Positions 1-13,520 of a stretch of DNA of 64,000 bases are shown one piece after another. The DNA is taken from positions 62,001 to 126,000 of the forward strand of contig MU839093.1 of NCBI GenBank assembly GCA_030685235.1, given 5' to 3'. The stretch comes from Copromyces sp. CBS 386.78 (Eukaryota; Ascomycota; Sordariomycetes; Sordariales; Sordariaceae). The position numbers were made by a program, and so were the translations under genes. Below the pieces are notes generated by a model that did not search any database, was not told the origin of the DNA, and saw only the letters and a program-made list of their open reading frames with translations. Each line of letters starts with the position of its first letter. Within the stretch, counting starts at the first letter, position 1.

Positions 1-2100
1 GCCCCGATAATAAGAAATATCCTTGTAAGTTCGAAAGTAGGATTTAATCGGAAGTTAAAAAACGATACAATATTACTAAGAAGGAATTTCGAAATCTCTT
101 CTATACTTTTAAACGTTTACAAAAATACTTATTCAACGTTCGCTTTATTATTAAGATAAATACTATAATCCTTATATATTAATTTAATAATATTACTAAT
201 AACGTCCCTAATACTTTACTAATAAAATAAATTACTTAAATTAAAATTTTCAATTTCAAAATCAAGTATATTCCTAAAAATAAGAATATAATTACTAATA
301 GTCTATTTCGCAAACCTCCAAGGCCTTTTAATCTCTACGAAAAAGAGTACGAAGTAAATATTAATAATTTTATAAATACGTAAATCTATTCTATTTTCGT
401 TATTTATACTAATACCCTAAAGCCTATTCTTAAAGGAAATTAATTAAACCTTTCCTACGAAATTTCTACCTATTTAATAACGTATAAAGTTTTTAATTAC
501 TTAAAGGGATCTACTTTTAAACGTTAATTCTATAATAATATTATAAAATATTTTATTTCCGAAAGAACTTTTTAATTACAACTAACGAATCCTTTATAAT
601 TTTTATAGAAATTAATTAATAACCCTACAGAGCGCAAACAAATTATATTTCGCTATTATAACGAAGTAAATTACTAAGGAAGGGAAGGGATATATTATCG
701 TATTACCGAATATTATTATTGGAAGGGCATATATATTAACATTAAAAAATTAATCTATTCCTATTTAACTTACTAGAAACATAATCCTAAGAGGTTCGAA
801 AATAGATACTAATAGATATTTCCTAATATTTAACCTATAGGAAAATAGATTTTTAATATTTAATTTATACTCGGTATAAGTAAAAAGAAAGTACCCTTAT
901 TAGAAATTAGAAATAACTTTACTAACTACATAAAAATTACTATTCTACTTAAAATTAAAATAAAGAACGTTTAAAGGTTCTTCAAATTAATTTTTTTCTA
1001 TTAGGGATTTCCTATTTCTATTCTAATAGACGGTAACTTAGAATTTATAAGAATATTCAAAGAAGTAATTAACTTACTAGGAATCCTAAAGCACGTTATT
1101 ACCCTCTATAATTCGAAGACGAATAAATTAAACGAATAAGGATATTCGATTATTATTACCTCCTTAATTAAAATAACCGACGGGAATAACGCCAATTAGA
1201 AGATATACCTACCCTACATTCTTTTTACTAATTATATAATAATAAGAGGTAATTACAGATATATTCCCTTTTAATTTACTTATAGTTATAACCCGATTAC
1301 CCTAATTAAATTTAATCTACCCTCTTAAAGAATAGTAAATTAAGAAAACAATAATAAGTATATAATAAGAGAAGAACTAATCTTTACTATAACCACTATA
1401 TATATAAATATTAAATACCGCTTCGCTTAAGCAGCCGAAGAAATTGCGGTAGTAAGAGAGAAGGCTGCCAACTACTATAATAGGTATAACTAACGAAGGA
1501 TAAGACTTCTAAATAATTAAATTAAAGAAGGAGATTTAATATTAATTTACAATAATATCCGGCGTATTAATATAAATTTTAATAGGAAATTAATTTATTA
1601 ATAGAGAGGTCCGTATTATATCCGCCGAATCTCGGATAATATTTACTACATTGGGACCCTTAATAGCGTAGAGATTAATAAGCCGGTTAGTTTTCAAAAG
1701 ATTAAAAAATTTATTATAAAGGACGGTATAATATTAATAGTAAATAAGCCCGAAATTTTATTAAACTAAATTAATTTCGAAGGAGGATAAAAAGATTTTA
1801 AATAATTTAATAATAGAATAATATTAGAGGAAATAGGATAGCGAGATTTAAATACCGGCCTAGACGAAGAAAGGATAATATTCGAATTATAGTAGGTAAT
1901 AAAATCTTATATTAAAATATAAAAGGTAAAAGCGGTAAAATAGAATTAATACTTAGAAATCTCCTTACCGAATACTAAACTATTAGGCAATTAGGAAAAA
2001 ATAGACCCCGAAGAAGAGGAGGAAGAATTTTAGTAGAAGAATAAATTCCGAATATAATACTAAACGCAACCCTATAAAACGCTATAGACAATAAAGAAAT
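1..2100 (+). mobile_element. RIP-mutated Ty3/gypsy retrotransposon, 3' part of pol (RNase H, integrase, GPY/F)
   Basis: This is the 3' part of a retrotransposon polyprotein that begins outside the window. One forward frame holds recognisable domains. Positions 1-350 read like Ty3/gypsy RNase H (YNITKKEFRNL, then FNFKIKYIPKNKN followed by SLFRKP, matching the usual LSR-P end of the domain). Positions 600-850 match the integrase zinc-binding region, with its His and Cys positions now Tyr. Positions 950-1160 match the integrase core (DGNLEF, then NSKTNKLNE before a stop where Gln is expected). Positions 1610-1720 resemble the GPY/F module (GPYYIRRISDN). Stops fall where CAA or CAG codons are expected, as RIP would produce, so the copy is dead. 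I could not find a matching LTR pair, so the 3' limit is approximate. RNase H and the integrase core share one frame, implying few indels. The Ty3/gypsy assignment is firm; the family is unknown. Confidence 0.85.
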
Positions 2101-5100
2101 TTATACTCTAATTGAAATTTTCGATCTAATATTTTTCTATTCTTTTTTCTTTTTTCTTTTTATTCTCTGCTATTTCCCTCCCCAATTTCCTCTTTATCCC
2201 TACGCGTTAAAGATATATCTTTTTATTTCTTCCCCTTACTATTTTAATCTAAATTTATATTTTTTTATTTATTTATTTTATTTTTTTCGTTTAAAAACTT
2301 AAATAAAGGGAAGTCCTTGCCAATTTTATAATATAAATAATTCCGACCTATTTTCTAGCCTTAATATATTGAAGGCTTTTAAGGAATTATAAACCTAAGT
2401 AGGAGTAGGTTTAGAATATACAATTGAGAAATTGGCGTATTATTTAAATATAATTATTATTTTTAATTTAAAGAGTAATTTATTTTATAAGGCTTTAGAA
2501 GGGAGGAGATCTATTTAGGCTACCCTTTTAAAGGAAGATTTTCCTAAAGGAGACCTATTTTTTCGTTAATTATTTCTACCGCTTAGAAACTACTTTTAAG
2601 GCTACTTTATCTATATTACCAATATTCTAGTTTAGCGGACACTTCTTTATATTCTTTAATTAAATATAATATAAGCTTCGCTATTTACAAAGGTAATTTA
2701 AGTTATTAGAGCTAAGGATTATTATTAAGGGTTACCTAAAGTTATTAGGAAGACTATTTAAATATTGGAAGATCTTGCCTTTTTAGTTGAATAGTTTATT
2801 ATTAACTACCTTACTAGGAGGTTTTAAATTAAGGGAAAAGAAATATTCAATTTTTTATTACTTCTCCTAAAAAAGATAATACTTTTAAGCTATTTAAAAT
2901 TATTATTAACTATTAAGATAGTATAATAGAATATTAACGCCTAGCGAAGGAAATAATGCGATTTGCTTCTTTAATTTTCTATACTATTTGAAATTATTAG
3001 ATTTAAAGCCGTTTAATTGAATATAAATTATTAAGGGCCGATTTTTAATCTTTACCTTTTTTAAAAAGAGAAAGGACGAAACTACGTAAGACTGCTTTTA
3101 ATTACTCTATTACCGACGATCTATATACGTAGAATTAAACGTTGGACTAATAAAATAGTAGTAAGGTTATTTAAACGAATAATACCCTTTAGTAGTTAGT
3201 TCGCTATAAATCACTTCCCGGCGCTTCGATATAATTCTGGTTAGGCGTTTAAAAGGAAATTTCTACCCTTATAGCGTAGTACCCGCAAAGGATAATAATT
3301 TTATTCTTACTTTTTAAATACGTTTACATTTTATTACCTTCTACTCTTATTATTTTTATTTCTATCTACTTTTTCTATTTTTTTTACTATTTTTATTATT
3401 AGAATTTCTTTATTTTTATACGAAAGCGGTATTTTAAGCTTTAGCCGCTTTCGAAGGGAAGATATATTACGAAATAAAGAGTATTACTATTATATAAAGA
3501 TCCGTATTAAGGGAAGTATATTGAGGAATATATTATATAATATTATTTTCTATTTACTAAATTACTATTACTTTTTCTTATTCCCCTCCGAAAAATACCG
3601 ATAGAATTACTTTGCCCCGAAATTTTTTTATAAGATCTTCTCCTCCTTAAAAACAATTAACGACCCCCTATCCTAAATTCGGAACTATTAGCTAGGAATA
3701 TATCAAATATTATAAAAAGAATAAAAATACTTCCGAATTAATTAATTATCCTTATCTTTGTTAGCAATAACTTCTTCTTTAATTAGTATAAATAAACGAA
3801 ATAATTTCGTACTCCCGAATTTATTATTAATTTTAATACCCTTAATATTTAAACCCTTCCCCTTTAACCCTAAGACCTCCGCTTTATACCGAATATATTT
3901 AAATTATTATATGGGATTTTAAAGTATAGGGATAAAATAATAAAATTATTAAAAAGGAATAAAACCTTCGATCGATATTAGAAAACCTCTATTTTTATTC
4001 TTATATAGGAAATTATATTCTCTATTATAGAAATCCCTATAATATTAGTTAAAAATTTTAAAGGCCTTAAAGAATTCTTAGGAAGCAATATAATCGATAG
4101 CCTTTTTAGTATACCAATAGTAATTAATATAGATCCCCCCTTTAACGTTCTAACCTATAGAAATATATCCAATAAAAAAAGCCTATATAAACGGAGTCTC
4201 CTATTACTATTTATTAATATAAATTAATGTAAAGGTTTTTTAAAGATGGGTAATATAATAAATATAAATAATTCGGTTTTTAAAAGAAAAATATAATTAG
4301 TAAAGGAAATAGAAATTAATACCCGATTTAGTTATTTACTTTTATTTAAATATTTAAATTATTAATATTAGGATATATTCTTTTTTAGAATTTAATAAAG
4401 AATTATAATACCCTTAAGGCTAGCCCTCCTTCTTTTTAATAAAAATCGGGTTATAAAATTTCTTACTAAAAATACTTTCTACCGCCTTTAAAATAATCCC
4501 CTAATATTCAATAAATATATTAAAATTCCTAATAAAATACGAAAGGAGAATGATATTTTTAAATAATTTCTATTATAAGTAGAATAAATTTATAATTTAT
4601 AGTATACGGAGGGTATAAATCTTTATATATTTCGCGAAAATAAAGTAGGTCGTAAAGTATAAAGTACTTTAAAAACTATTTATAAAAATAAATAAACAAT
4701 AATTAAAATCGATATAAATTTTAGAAAAGATTTGCTATTTATTATCGGGACGTTTATTCGTATAGCGAACCTAATCTATTATTTTTAAAGGAAATTAAAG
4801 AACGGGAATTGAATTTTTAGGTACAATTAAACAATTATAAATATTTATCTATAATTCTTTAATATTTTAGCGAGGTTATAGAGTTACGTTGAAAATAAAA
4901 AGAAGTGGGAAATTAATATAAATCGTAGCTTAAGTGGGGTTAATTGTAAAAAGCGAGAAAGAAATTAAGGATAAGGATATTATACTAATATAAGAAAAGA
5001 ATTTAAGTAAAATAATAATAGTAATATAAATTATAAAAAAGGTTAAAAAAGAGGTAGGAATTGAGGATCCTTTTATACCTAGCTAGCGTACGCTAATTAA

Positions 5101-8100
5101 GAGGAAATTAAAAATTGGTTTAATTACGTATTTAAGGATTTTAATAACTGGTTAAAGTAGTAAGGGAAGAAAGGATATTAAGATAGAAGGAGCGGTTTGC
5201 GGTTTATATTATTATTATAGTTAGAGAGGAGATTAGACCCCCGAATAAAAGAAGGAGCTCCTCCTACGAAGTACTATTTATAATTATTACCTAGTAAAAG
5301 GGTATTACTAAGTAAGTGGCTAGGTATAAGATTCCTCCGTTTCAATTACTTAATTTCCCCCTAATTATAAAAAGGATAATAAAGCGGAAAGAAAAAATAT
5401 TAGACGAAAGATTATTACCCTATACTTTCCCTAAAAAAAGTTTAACAATTTAAAATATAAGTAAATATTAGTCTAAATTAATAAATAAAATTAAAAGTAT
5501 TCCTCTACTAATTTTACGCTAAGAAATATTTTAATAAACGGTTCTAACCTTAGAATTCTATTTAAATACCCTCCTTTTTAAACCCTTTAAAAAGATGTTT
5601 TCTTTATCCCCTTTATTTTATTTAGGGACGAAATATAATACGCAATAGTTCTTTAAAAAAGAAAACGTTTATATAGGAAATTATAGCCCTTAGAAAAAGA
5701 AGGAAATTAAATTTTAAAGTTTGCCAATTATTTATAAGAGAATGGCCTTCCTTTACTAAATTTCTTCTTCTAAATTTCTACCTTTAATAACCTACCTATA
5801 CTAGATCCCTAAATATTTTTCTGCCCCTCCTAATTTAATTATTAAATTTTTTTCGTTAGTAAACCTATTATAATATTTTCTTTACCCGCTATTTCTTCGT
5901 TTACTACCCCTATCCTAAAGGGTTTTCTATTCTTATACATTTCGTACCTAAATCTTTTTAAAAATATTTACTACGCCGTCTACAAAGCCTTTATACGTTA
6001 GAATCGGAAGACCTAGAATTAACTAGCTTAAGAGCCTAAATTCGGAAAAATTTACCCCCCTCGCGCAAAAAATCAGCCGCCTAAGGATTATTATATAAAT
6101 ATTAATTAGAAATTCGTCCGCTTTTTTAAAAATAGTAAAATTAATACGAAAAATTCTCTTATCTTTAACGTTACTATATTACTATAAAATAAAATATCCT
6201 ATTAGCGTATAATTAGTAAAAATCCGCCCGAAGCCCTTTACAATTATAGTACGAAAGAAGATACCCCTTCAATAAATTAGGAATCTATTATAATAAAGTT
6301 CATTAATTTATAATATATATATAATATAGAGAATTAGATTAAAGGTATATTAATTATTACGGCCCTATTCTAACTCTTAAAGAATTTTAAGGATATAATT
6401 TACATCCCACTAGAAATATAGCCGATTACCGTTAAAAATTAACTGCCGACCTCCTCTATATAATTACGTTAGAGCTTCCGAAGGATAAAGTAGTAGTATA
6501 TTCTTATTATTTACAAATTTTATTTCAACTTAATAATTTTCAACTAAAGAAAATTCGGATAATATTATTACAATAATACTTACAATAGAGGTTGAGAAGA
6601 AATTATAAAGAGTACTTACTTCTAATATACGGCAAATAACTATATATATATAAATAAAATAAGAAATTGCCTACTAGAAATCCTAAAGTAAATATAGTAA
6701 ATTAACGAATCTTTTCCGTTATAACGCTATTAATAGACCTATAGTCTCTAAATACTTAAAACTACTTATATTTTCTTTATTAAAACTAATTATAAGGGGA
6801 TAAAAATTAACTATTCTATATACCCTAATAAATATCTTTGTTTATAGGAGGAAGGTAATTATTAGAAAATATACAATTAAATTAAAGATAAGGAATAGGT
6901 CGAAAAAATAATAGTCCAATAGTAAATAAGAATTATTTATAATATTCTATAAATTAAATAATAAAGAGGAAATCGTATAATATTAAATGTAAAATAATAA
7001 TTCTATTATTATATTTAAAATTACTATTTCTTTAAATTTAAAAATAAACCCAAGTATTAAAGTAAGCTAAAATACTTTAATAATTATACGATAATAATTA
7101 ATAGGACAATTCGCTTCGAAGAAATAAAAGATTTAAAAGCTTTTTATAATTTCCCTAATTAAATTAAATTATAGTAGAGGCTTATATAACGATAGTTAAT
7201 TAAGAGAAGGCTAATTTATAGCCTATAAAAAATCTTTACCTAGAATCTATTAAATATATAAATTTCTTTATTATATTAAAGTATATTTTAACTTATTTAA
7301 TTCCTAAATACAATTAATCTCCCCGCTACCCTTTAAATAAAGAAAAATAAGCAAAATTGTAAGAAGGTACTAAGAAAAAATATCTAACTTACTATAATTA
7401 AGAAGATATTTACTAATTATTTCGTATTCCTAATAAAAATAAAAGCGGATAGAAATTTCTATATAATAAATTAAATCGAAAAGGAAAAATATAAATTAGA
7501 ATACAAATATTCTCTTTCCTTCGATATTAAATAGCGCTTAAATATTTTTACGCCCGAATAATTTAATTTTAAAGTTCTAAGAGCGATTATATATTAATAT
7601 TTAAGCGAAATCGAAATAATTTAAATTTAAGAATATAAAGCGGCGAAGACCCGAAAGTATAAAACGTAGTTAGAAGAGAAGAAAAGGTTAGCCGAATAAA
7701 AGCGTAGAAAAGGAAATCGGTAAGGATAAAGGGAAATTAGTATTGGATTTACTATTTTTATAATAAATTTATAGTATTTATTTTATTTTATTTTTCTTTT
7801 AGTAAGTCTATAAGGAGAATTTATTACAAATTTAAAAGGAAGTTTAATTTAGGGAATTTTTTTACGTTTTTTCTTTAATAAAAGACTACAGGGTTATTAA
7901 AGGAGTAGGGTAATTTATTATAAATAGGAGTAAATTAATTATTTAATTAAATATTATTAGTTATAAGTTTGAGCCTTAAAGATAAAAGGAGAAGGAATTT
8001 ACTTCGAAATTTAGGAAGAGAAATAAGCAATTTAAATTAAATAATATTCCTTTTTAAAAGAATATATTCGAATTATAATCCCAAATTCGTTTTCCCGTAC

Positions 8101-8461
8101 TAAATTCATTCTTCCTTTACTTCGTAATCCCCTCTTAAGAAGATTAACGTTTAGATTTACTCCTTTAATTTCTTTCGAAGATCCGTTAGAATATAATATT
8201 TTAGTATTAGTTTTAATTTCTTCTAAATAGTCGATAGTTGGTATGTGAGGATTTCCTCGTCTTTATTTTACGGATGGGATTTATTTTACGGCAGATCTGC
8301 TCTCCCTTTTGAAGTATTAATTCTTATAATCTTTATATTAGTTGAATTAGTTTTTTTGTAGTAGGGAGTTGGTCTCTCTTCTTGTGTGGTGTTTTCCATT
8401 CTAGATTACTACGTCCGTATTTAAATAAAAATTAGTAAAAATCCCATTGAATTAAACTTAT
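2101..8461. repeat. AT-rich RIP-mutated repeat DNA, elements not resolved
   Basis: About 6.4 kb of AT-rich sequence is saturated with TAA/TAG in all frames, like its neighbours. Short stretches suggest old coding sequence, such as an acidic/basic run near 7640-7740 (AAKTRKYKT followed by a Lys/Arg-rich tail) that would suit the C-terminus of a transposase. I could not place a domain with confidence or find terminal repeats. A patch at about 8230-8410 is less AT-rich than its surroundings. No intact gene is present. Confidence 0.7.
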
Positions 8462-8469
8462 TTAATTAA

Positions 8470-8583
8470 GAGAAACGCTATCTGCACCGCTGCAAAACTC
8501 TATCTGCACCACAGCCCCGCCCTTCCCGCGCGCCAAAGTACGCTAATGCACCCTAAAATTTTTTGAGCTAATCAAATCGCTCG
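8470..8583 (+). repeat. Left terminal inverted repeat of the hAT-like element
   Basis: This pairs with 11995-12108 on the opposite strand with a few mismatches and small indels. The outermost 40 or so bases are nearly identical. The 8-bp repeat TTAATTAA lies immediately outside. Confidence 0.85.
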
Positions 8584-11500
8584 TATCTAAATCGTGGTCC
8601 ACCCTCTACTTCGCGACTATATTCTTTTATAAATTTCGCCCAGAAATCTAGGCATTACATTCTTTTATGAAATATTACGTGTCTAGCCCAGATGTACGCC
8701 TAGATCTGCACCTAGATTGGCTACTTTATAGCGCACTTTATAACGCACTTAGCGGCACGGTCGTATATCGCTCAATTGAGCGATTAATCAATCACATTCA
8801 ATTTACATTAATCTATACAATAATAATCTATTTGATATTTATTGTATAATCGCTTTCAATCGCCTAGTCTAATTGCTAGCGAATCCCTAAAGCTTTATTT
8901 ACTATTACGTACCAACGATACGTATGCTACGACGACTACCCTACGTGCTAGTAGGAGTAATACTAGTAAGAATGCCTCCTCCTTTCGTAATACTAGTAAT
9001 ATAACCTCCTCGTCCCTGTATAGATCTACTACCTCTCTCTATATCTCCTCTTCTTATATTACTACGAGGGCGGCCTCGTCCCTTCGTCTATATACTAATT
9101 AGACTGCGGCGGTCAATTTTATTAGTTTATTCAAAGTTTACGCCTTCCTATATAAATATATTTCGCTGGATAAATAGCGCTATTCGTATCGAAGTAGTAG
9201 GGTTTTGGCTTGCTTTAGGCTAGCGGCTACGGTTAGGCTATAGGCGAAGCCTTCTTCGAAGTCGTAATACCGCTGTTTAGAATTGAACTAGTGTAGTTAA
9301 AGGAGGAGGGGTTTAAATATTAATTAGTATAATTAACCGGGGAGTATAAAGATTAGTAGTAAATAGCGTAGCGTTTCGAAGGCGGCCTTTAAACTTCGTT
9401 ACCTTATTAAATTCCTAATACTATAAATATTTATCGTCGTTATCGAAGGATTTAGTAAACTATTAGTACGGGTAAAAGTCTAATTTGTCGAATTTAAATA
9501 GTTTTAATCGGTCGAATATATATTCGAATATTATATACGAATATAGTAAGCTAAATTATACGGTAAATTTGCCTGTATATAGTTCTAGTTCGTCGGAATA
9601 TAGATTAGTATTCGTAAAAATAGTACCGAATGCGATATAGCGCTAGTAAGCTACCTTCTTAAGCGCTAATTAGGAGACTTATTTAGGAATAGTATTATAT
9701 TACTCTTTATTAAAAAACTTGTTTATTATACGAGTCTTCTCCTTTGTAATCTTCTTATTTATCCTCTTTTTTATTATAGCGACGAACTTGAAATTCTATT
9801 AAATTGTTATAATAACTATACTATTACTTATATAAAACGTATAAAAATATTAGAACTAATATAAAATATATAGTAGGAATATAAGTTAGTATAAGTATTA
9901 AGGCTAGACTTTACTAATAATAATAAAATTCTTAAAGTTATAATTAATTAATTTAATTGGCGATATAGTACGATAGCTAAAATTAAATTTCTCGTTAATA
10001 TAATACGTAGCCTATTCTTCCTTTATAGTTATATACGTTTCTTTTAAGTACGTAATAATCGCTATTTACTACGAAAAGTAATTATAAAGCCTTTTAAACG
10101 TAATATTAAAATCTTCTTTAATATACGTATAATATATATATTTCTAAAGGGTATAAAGGCCAATTTGTAAATATTCTATAGTATTAAGGAAAAGTTCTAA
10201 ATTATTTATACTATTTACTAGACGGTTAAAATTATTAATTACCGCTCGATCCTCTTCGTTGAACTTATTTAGAATTATAATATTATTAGGAATATCGTTA
10301 GGTAATTATACTAATTAGGCTAATTAGGCTAATTAGGGTACTTATTATATTAATACCGATATTTCTCGCTAGAATTGTACTTATATTATAACGGTATAAG
10401 TATTAATAACCTAAGCGGCGACCTTCCTATCCCATTTACACTTAATATTTAATACTATATTCTTATTAATATAGAAGATATTTAATTAGGATTTAGCTTC
10501 TAAATAAATTCGTTTAATAACTACCTTTATTACCGTATTATAATCCGTAATAGTTACTAGCGGTTTAATAGCATTAATAATTTAACGACGAATATTAATT
10601 TAATTTATTACTAATTAAATCCCTCTTACCACTTATTATTAACTAATCCGAAAACGCAATTAAAAGTATAGCTAACGTTAATTATACTAATAATCTAAAA
10701 GAAGGTGAGCCCCTTATTATTAATTTTATACGTATTATTGTATATCTATATATATAGTTAGTACTACTAATATTCCTCTCCTTAAAAATTACTTTAAAAT
10801 ATAGCAGTTAACTTCGTTTTAATTATATTTGCCTAATTAACTTTAAAGTAGATTTTGTTTTCTATAAGAAATTTTATAGTTTGTTGAAATGGGGTATATT
10901 TAATTATAGTATCCTTTCTAAATTTATAACGTAGGTTCTCTAACTATCTAATTGTAAAATATAAATTTAGGAATTATTATTATAATTCGACGGCAATTTT
11001 ACGGTTACGTATATTAGGGTAGTTAATATATATAGTTATTAGAATTTTATATTCAGCTTTGAAAACCCTATAAATTTATATTTATTTAATAGGAGGATAG
11101 GTATAAAATTTATAGCCTTCTTAGAGTTTAAAAATCTACTTCTTATTATTATATTTCAACGCTTTAGTATACCCCTACTAAGAGTATCCTTATTTGGCTA
11201 TTAATATAGAACGAGAGTAGGCGTTAAATTTACAAATAGCGCTATTTACGTATACAAAATAAAGTCGTATATAACTAAAGTCCTTTATAGTATTATTAGA
11301 GCGGCCTTTTACTACATCGTAACCAAACTCTCTTACCTAGTTTTAAATAATTATAACCAACTAATCGAACTTCTCGTACTAGGTATTAAAAACGGTATAA
11401 TCGCTATACTTATAGCGGCGAAAGGGGGGTTTGTACAGCTCGTCTTTTTAATCGCTAGGCTAATTATTATTAATCTCTATAAATTACGCTAAAGTAGGCT

Positions 11501-11994
11501 CTCTAGGGGTATAGGACTCGCTAAATTCAATAGCGCTCTCTAGGGTATCGCCTATTAAAGGGGTTATTAAAAGTCTTAAACTAGGGTCGATAAAAATGAA
11601 GTCGATTATTTAATTAGGGGGGGCGCGTACGCCCGTCGGATAGGTCGCTACATCGGCTATCTACGTTACGATTAGTTAGGGAAATATACGGAAAAAATAA
11701 CGGATCATTTCTTACCGTTAACAAATGCTAATGCTTTGTTTACTTGAGCGATATCTTATAATGCGCGATGTAGTAAATTAATTTCGTAGATGGGGGTAAT
11801 AATATAAGAGGTTTAGTAGAAGAAGCGATACGATACGACGATGCAAATCGCTAAATATAACGATAGATTACTAATTACGAAATCTAGCCTATATAGGGAG
11901 TAGGATATATAATAGGCTATAATCTGGGGGGCTTGGCGGGCGCGGTACGGTTTACTAACGCCAAGAACAGGACCGTAAAGACCCAGAATGGATG

Positions 11995-12108
11995 CGAGCG
12001 ATTTGATTGGCTCAAAAATTTTAGAGTGCATTAGCGCGCGGGAAGGGCGGGGCGGCGGTGGGGCTGCGGTGCAGATAGAGTTTTGCAGCGGTGCAGATAG
12101 CGTTTCTC
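11995..12108 (-). repeat. Right terminal inverted repeat of the hAT-like element
   Basis: This is the inverted partner of 8470-8583. It is GC-rich (GGAAGGGCGGGG core) in contrast to the RIP-mutated interior, and is followed directly by TTAATTAA at 12109-12116. Confidence 0.85.
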
Positions 12109-12116
12109 TTAATTAA

Positions 12117-13512
12117 TATACTAAAATTCGTATTTATTTACTAGGAAATAATATCCTAATTCGAATCCGCTGCCCTTAATTTTAGAAACCCTTTCTAGTA
12201 AATAATTATTAATTATTACTTTAATTTAATTTTATTAAACGGGGCGCTATAATAATATTCGTTTATTAGGTTAATAATTAATAATTATTAGCGGAAATTA
12301 ATCTTTAATTAGGGCGGGGCTTATAATTAAACGAATAAATAATATAATTACCGTAGTAGGTTTGTTGCGACACTATAGAATAAATAATAGTTAGCCTAAT
12401 TTAAAAAATTGTAAATCTATTAAAAAATCGAAAGCAATTTGGATTTCGACTTTAAAAAATATTATTATATTTATTAGATTTTAAATAACTAATCTAATTT
12501 AGAGGAGAGGTATAGAGGGGTCGAAAATAAAATTACAAAGGGTAGTTAAATTCGAACGGGTTTAAAAGTAAAGAATTTATTAATTAAATATTATAATTAA
12601 AGAATAATATTATAACCGCCGCTTACGGTTTAAAGAACAGTATTATAACCGCCGTTTATAATTAGAAATAATTAATCTAATTTAATAATTGCCGCCCAAT
12701 TTATCTTCGCTAATTATTTTATTCTTATTAGAATTAACTATAATAACCCTAATTTAAAACGAGGGCGTTTTACCCTAATTATTTAATTAGAAGTAATTAA
12801 AAAGTAAATAGCGGAGCCGGAATTAAACTTCCTAAATTTTATTCGTATTAGAATTAAATAGAATAATTTTAATTAAAGTAAAATAAAATTATTTTTTAAT
12901 TGCCCTAATTATTATAAATACTTTCCTTAACGTCCTCTTTATATCCCCGTATAAAATTTATAACCTCGTCGGCCGTTTAAGATACTTAATTATTATAGAC
13001 TATATTAATTATTAGGCGTTTTATTAGTAGATTGTCCGCTTAATTACTAAATTCCTCTACGATTTTACAATTACTTCTATCGAACGGGGTATATAAATTA
13101 GGTTAGTAATTATTATATTCCTTTTTGGATTAATATTTTAGTTGGCGTGAATAGGCTCTATTAAATAATTTTTTAATTAATTTAATATAGTACGTAGCGG
13201 GCGTCTTCTTAGTAAATAAAATTTTATAAACGTAATTTATATATTTTATAATTATATTAATTATCCGTTCGATAGTTGGGCTATCTTCGCTAATTTGACT
13301 ACCGTTTTAATCTTTTATATTATTATCGGTTTGACTATTATTATAATAATCTTTAGCGATTCGGTTAATCCGGGTTTATAGTATAATTAATATTTCAATA
13401 AAGACTATTATAAGATTTTAAAACTTTAAGGCCGGATATTTATTATAGAATATTATAATTAAAAACCTATATATATATTAGAATATAAACCGTTCTAATT
13501 TAAGGATACGTA
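12117..13512. repeat. AT-rich RIP-mutated tract between two inverted-repeat elements
   Basis: About 1.4 kb of mutated sequence contains no recognisable protein motif or terminal repeat. It lies between the target duplications of the two neighbouring elements and must predate both insertions. Confidence 0.6.
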
Positions 13513-13520
13513 TAATTTAA

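Larger units (their letters stand above)
8470..12108. mobile_element. hAT-like DNA transposon, RIP-mutated, 3,639 bp
   Basis: The element is bounded by inverted repeats of about 114 bp (8470-8583 and 11995-12108) that both begin GAGAAACGCTATCTGCACCG when read inward. It is flanked by an exact 8-bp duplication, TTAATTAA, at 8462-8469 and 12109-12116. Each end carries two copies of the subterminal motif TATCTGCACC (left copies at 8479-8488 and 8501-8510). An 8-bp target duplication with subterminal repeats is typical of the hAT superfamily. The palindromic AT site also allows other boundaries, such as TTAA or TA. The inverted repeats keep high GC while the interior is heavily mutated, and I could not recognise a hAT dimerisation domain. 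Short open frames at 8667-9102 may be transposase remnants. Positions 8620-8771 are homologous to part of the small element at 13521-14361. Confidence 0.7.

Noticed and set aside
8667..9102. Two overlapping 60- and 86-codon frames in the hAT-like element
   Set aside because: They are low-complexity, lack a domain and sit inside an element full of stops. At most they are transposase debris.
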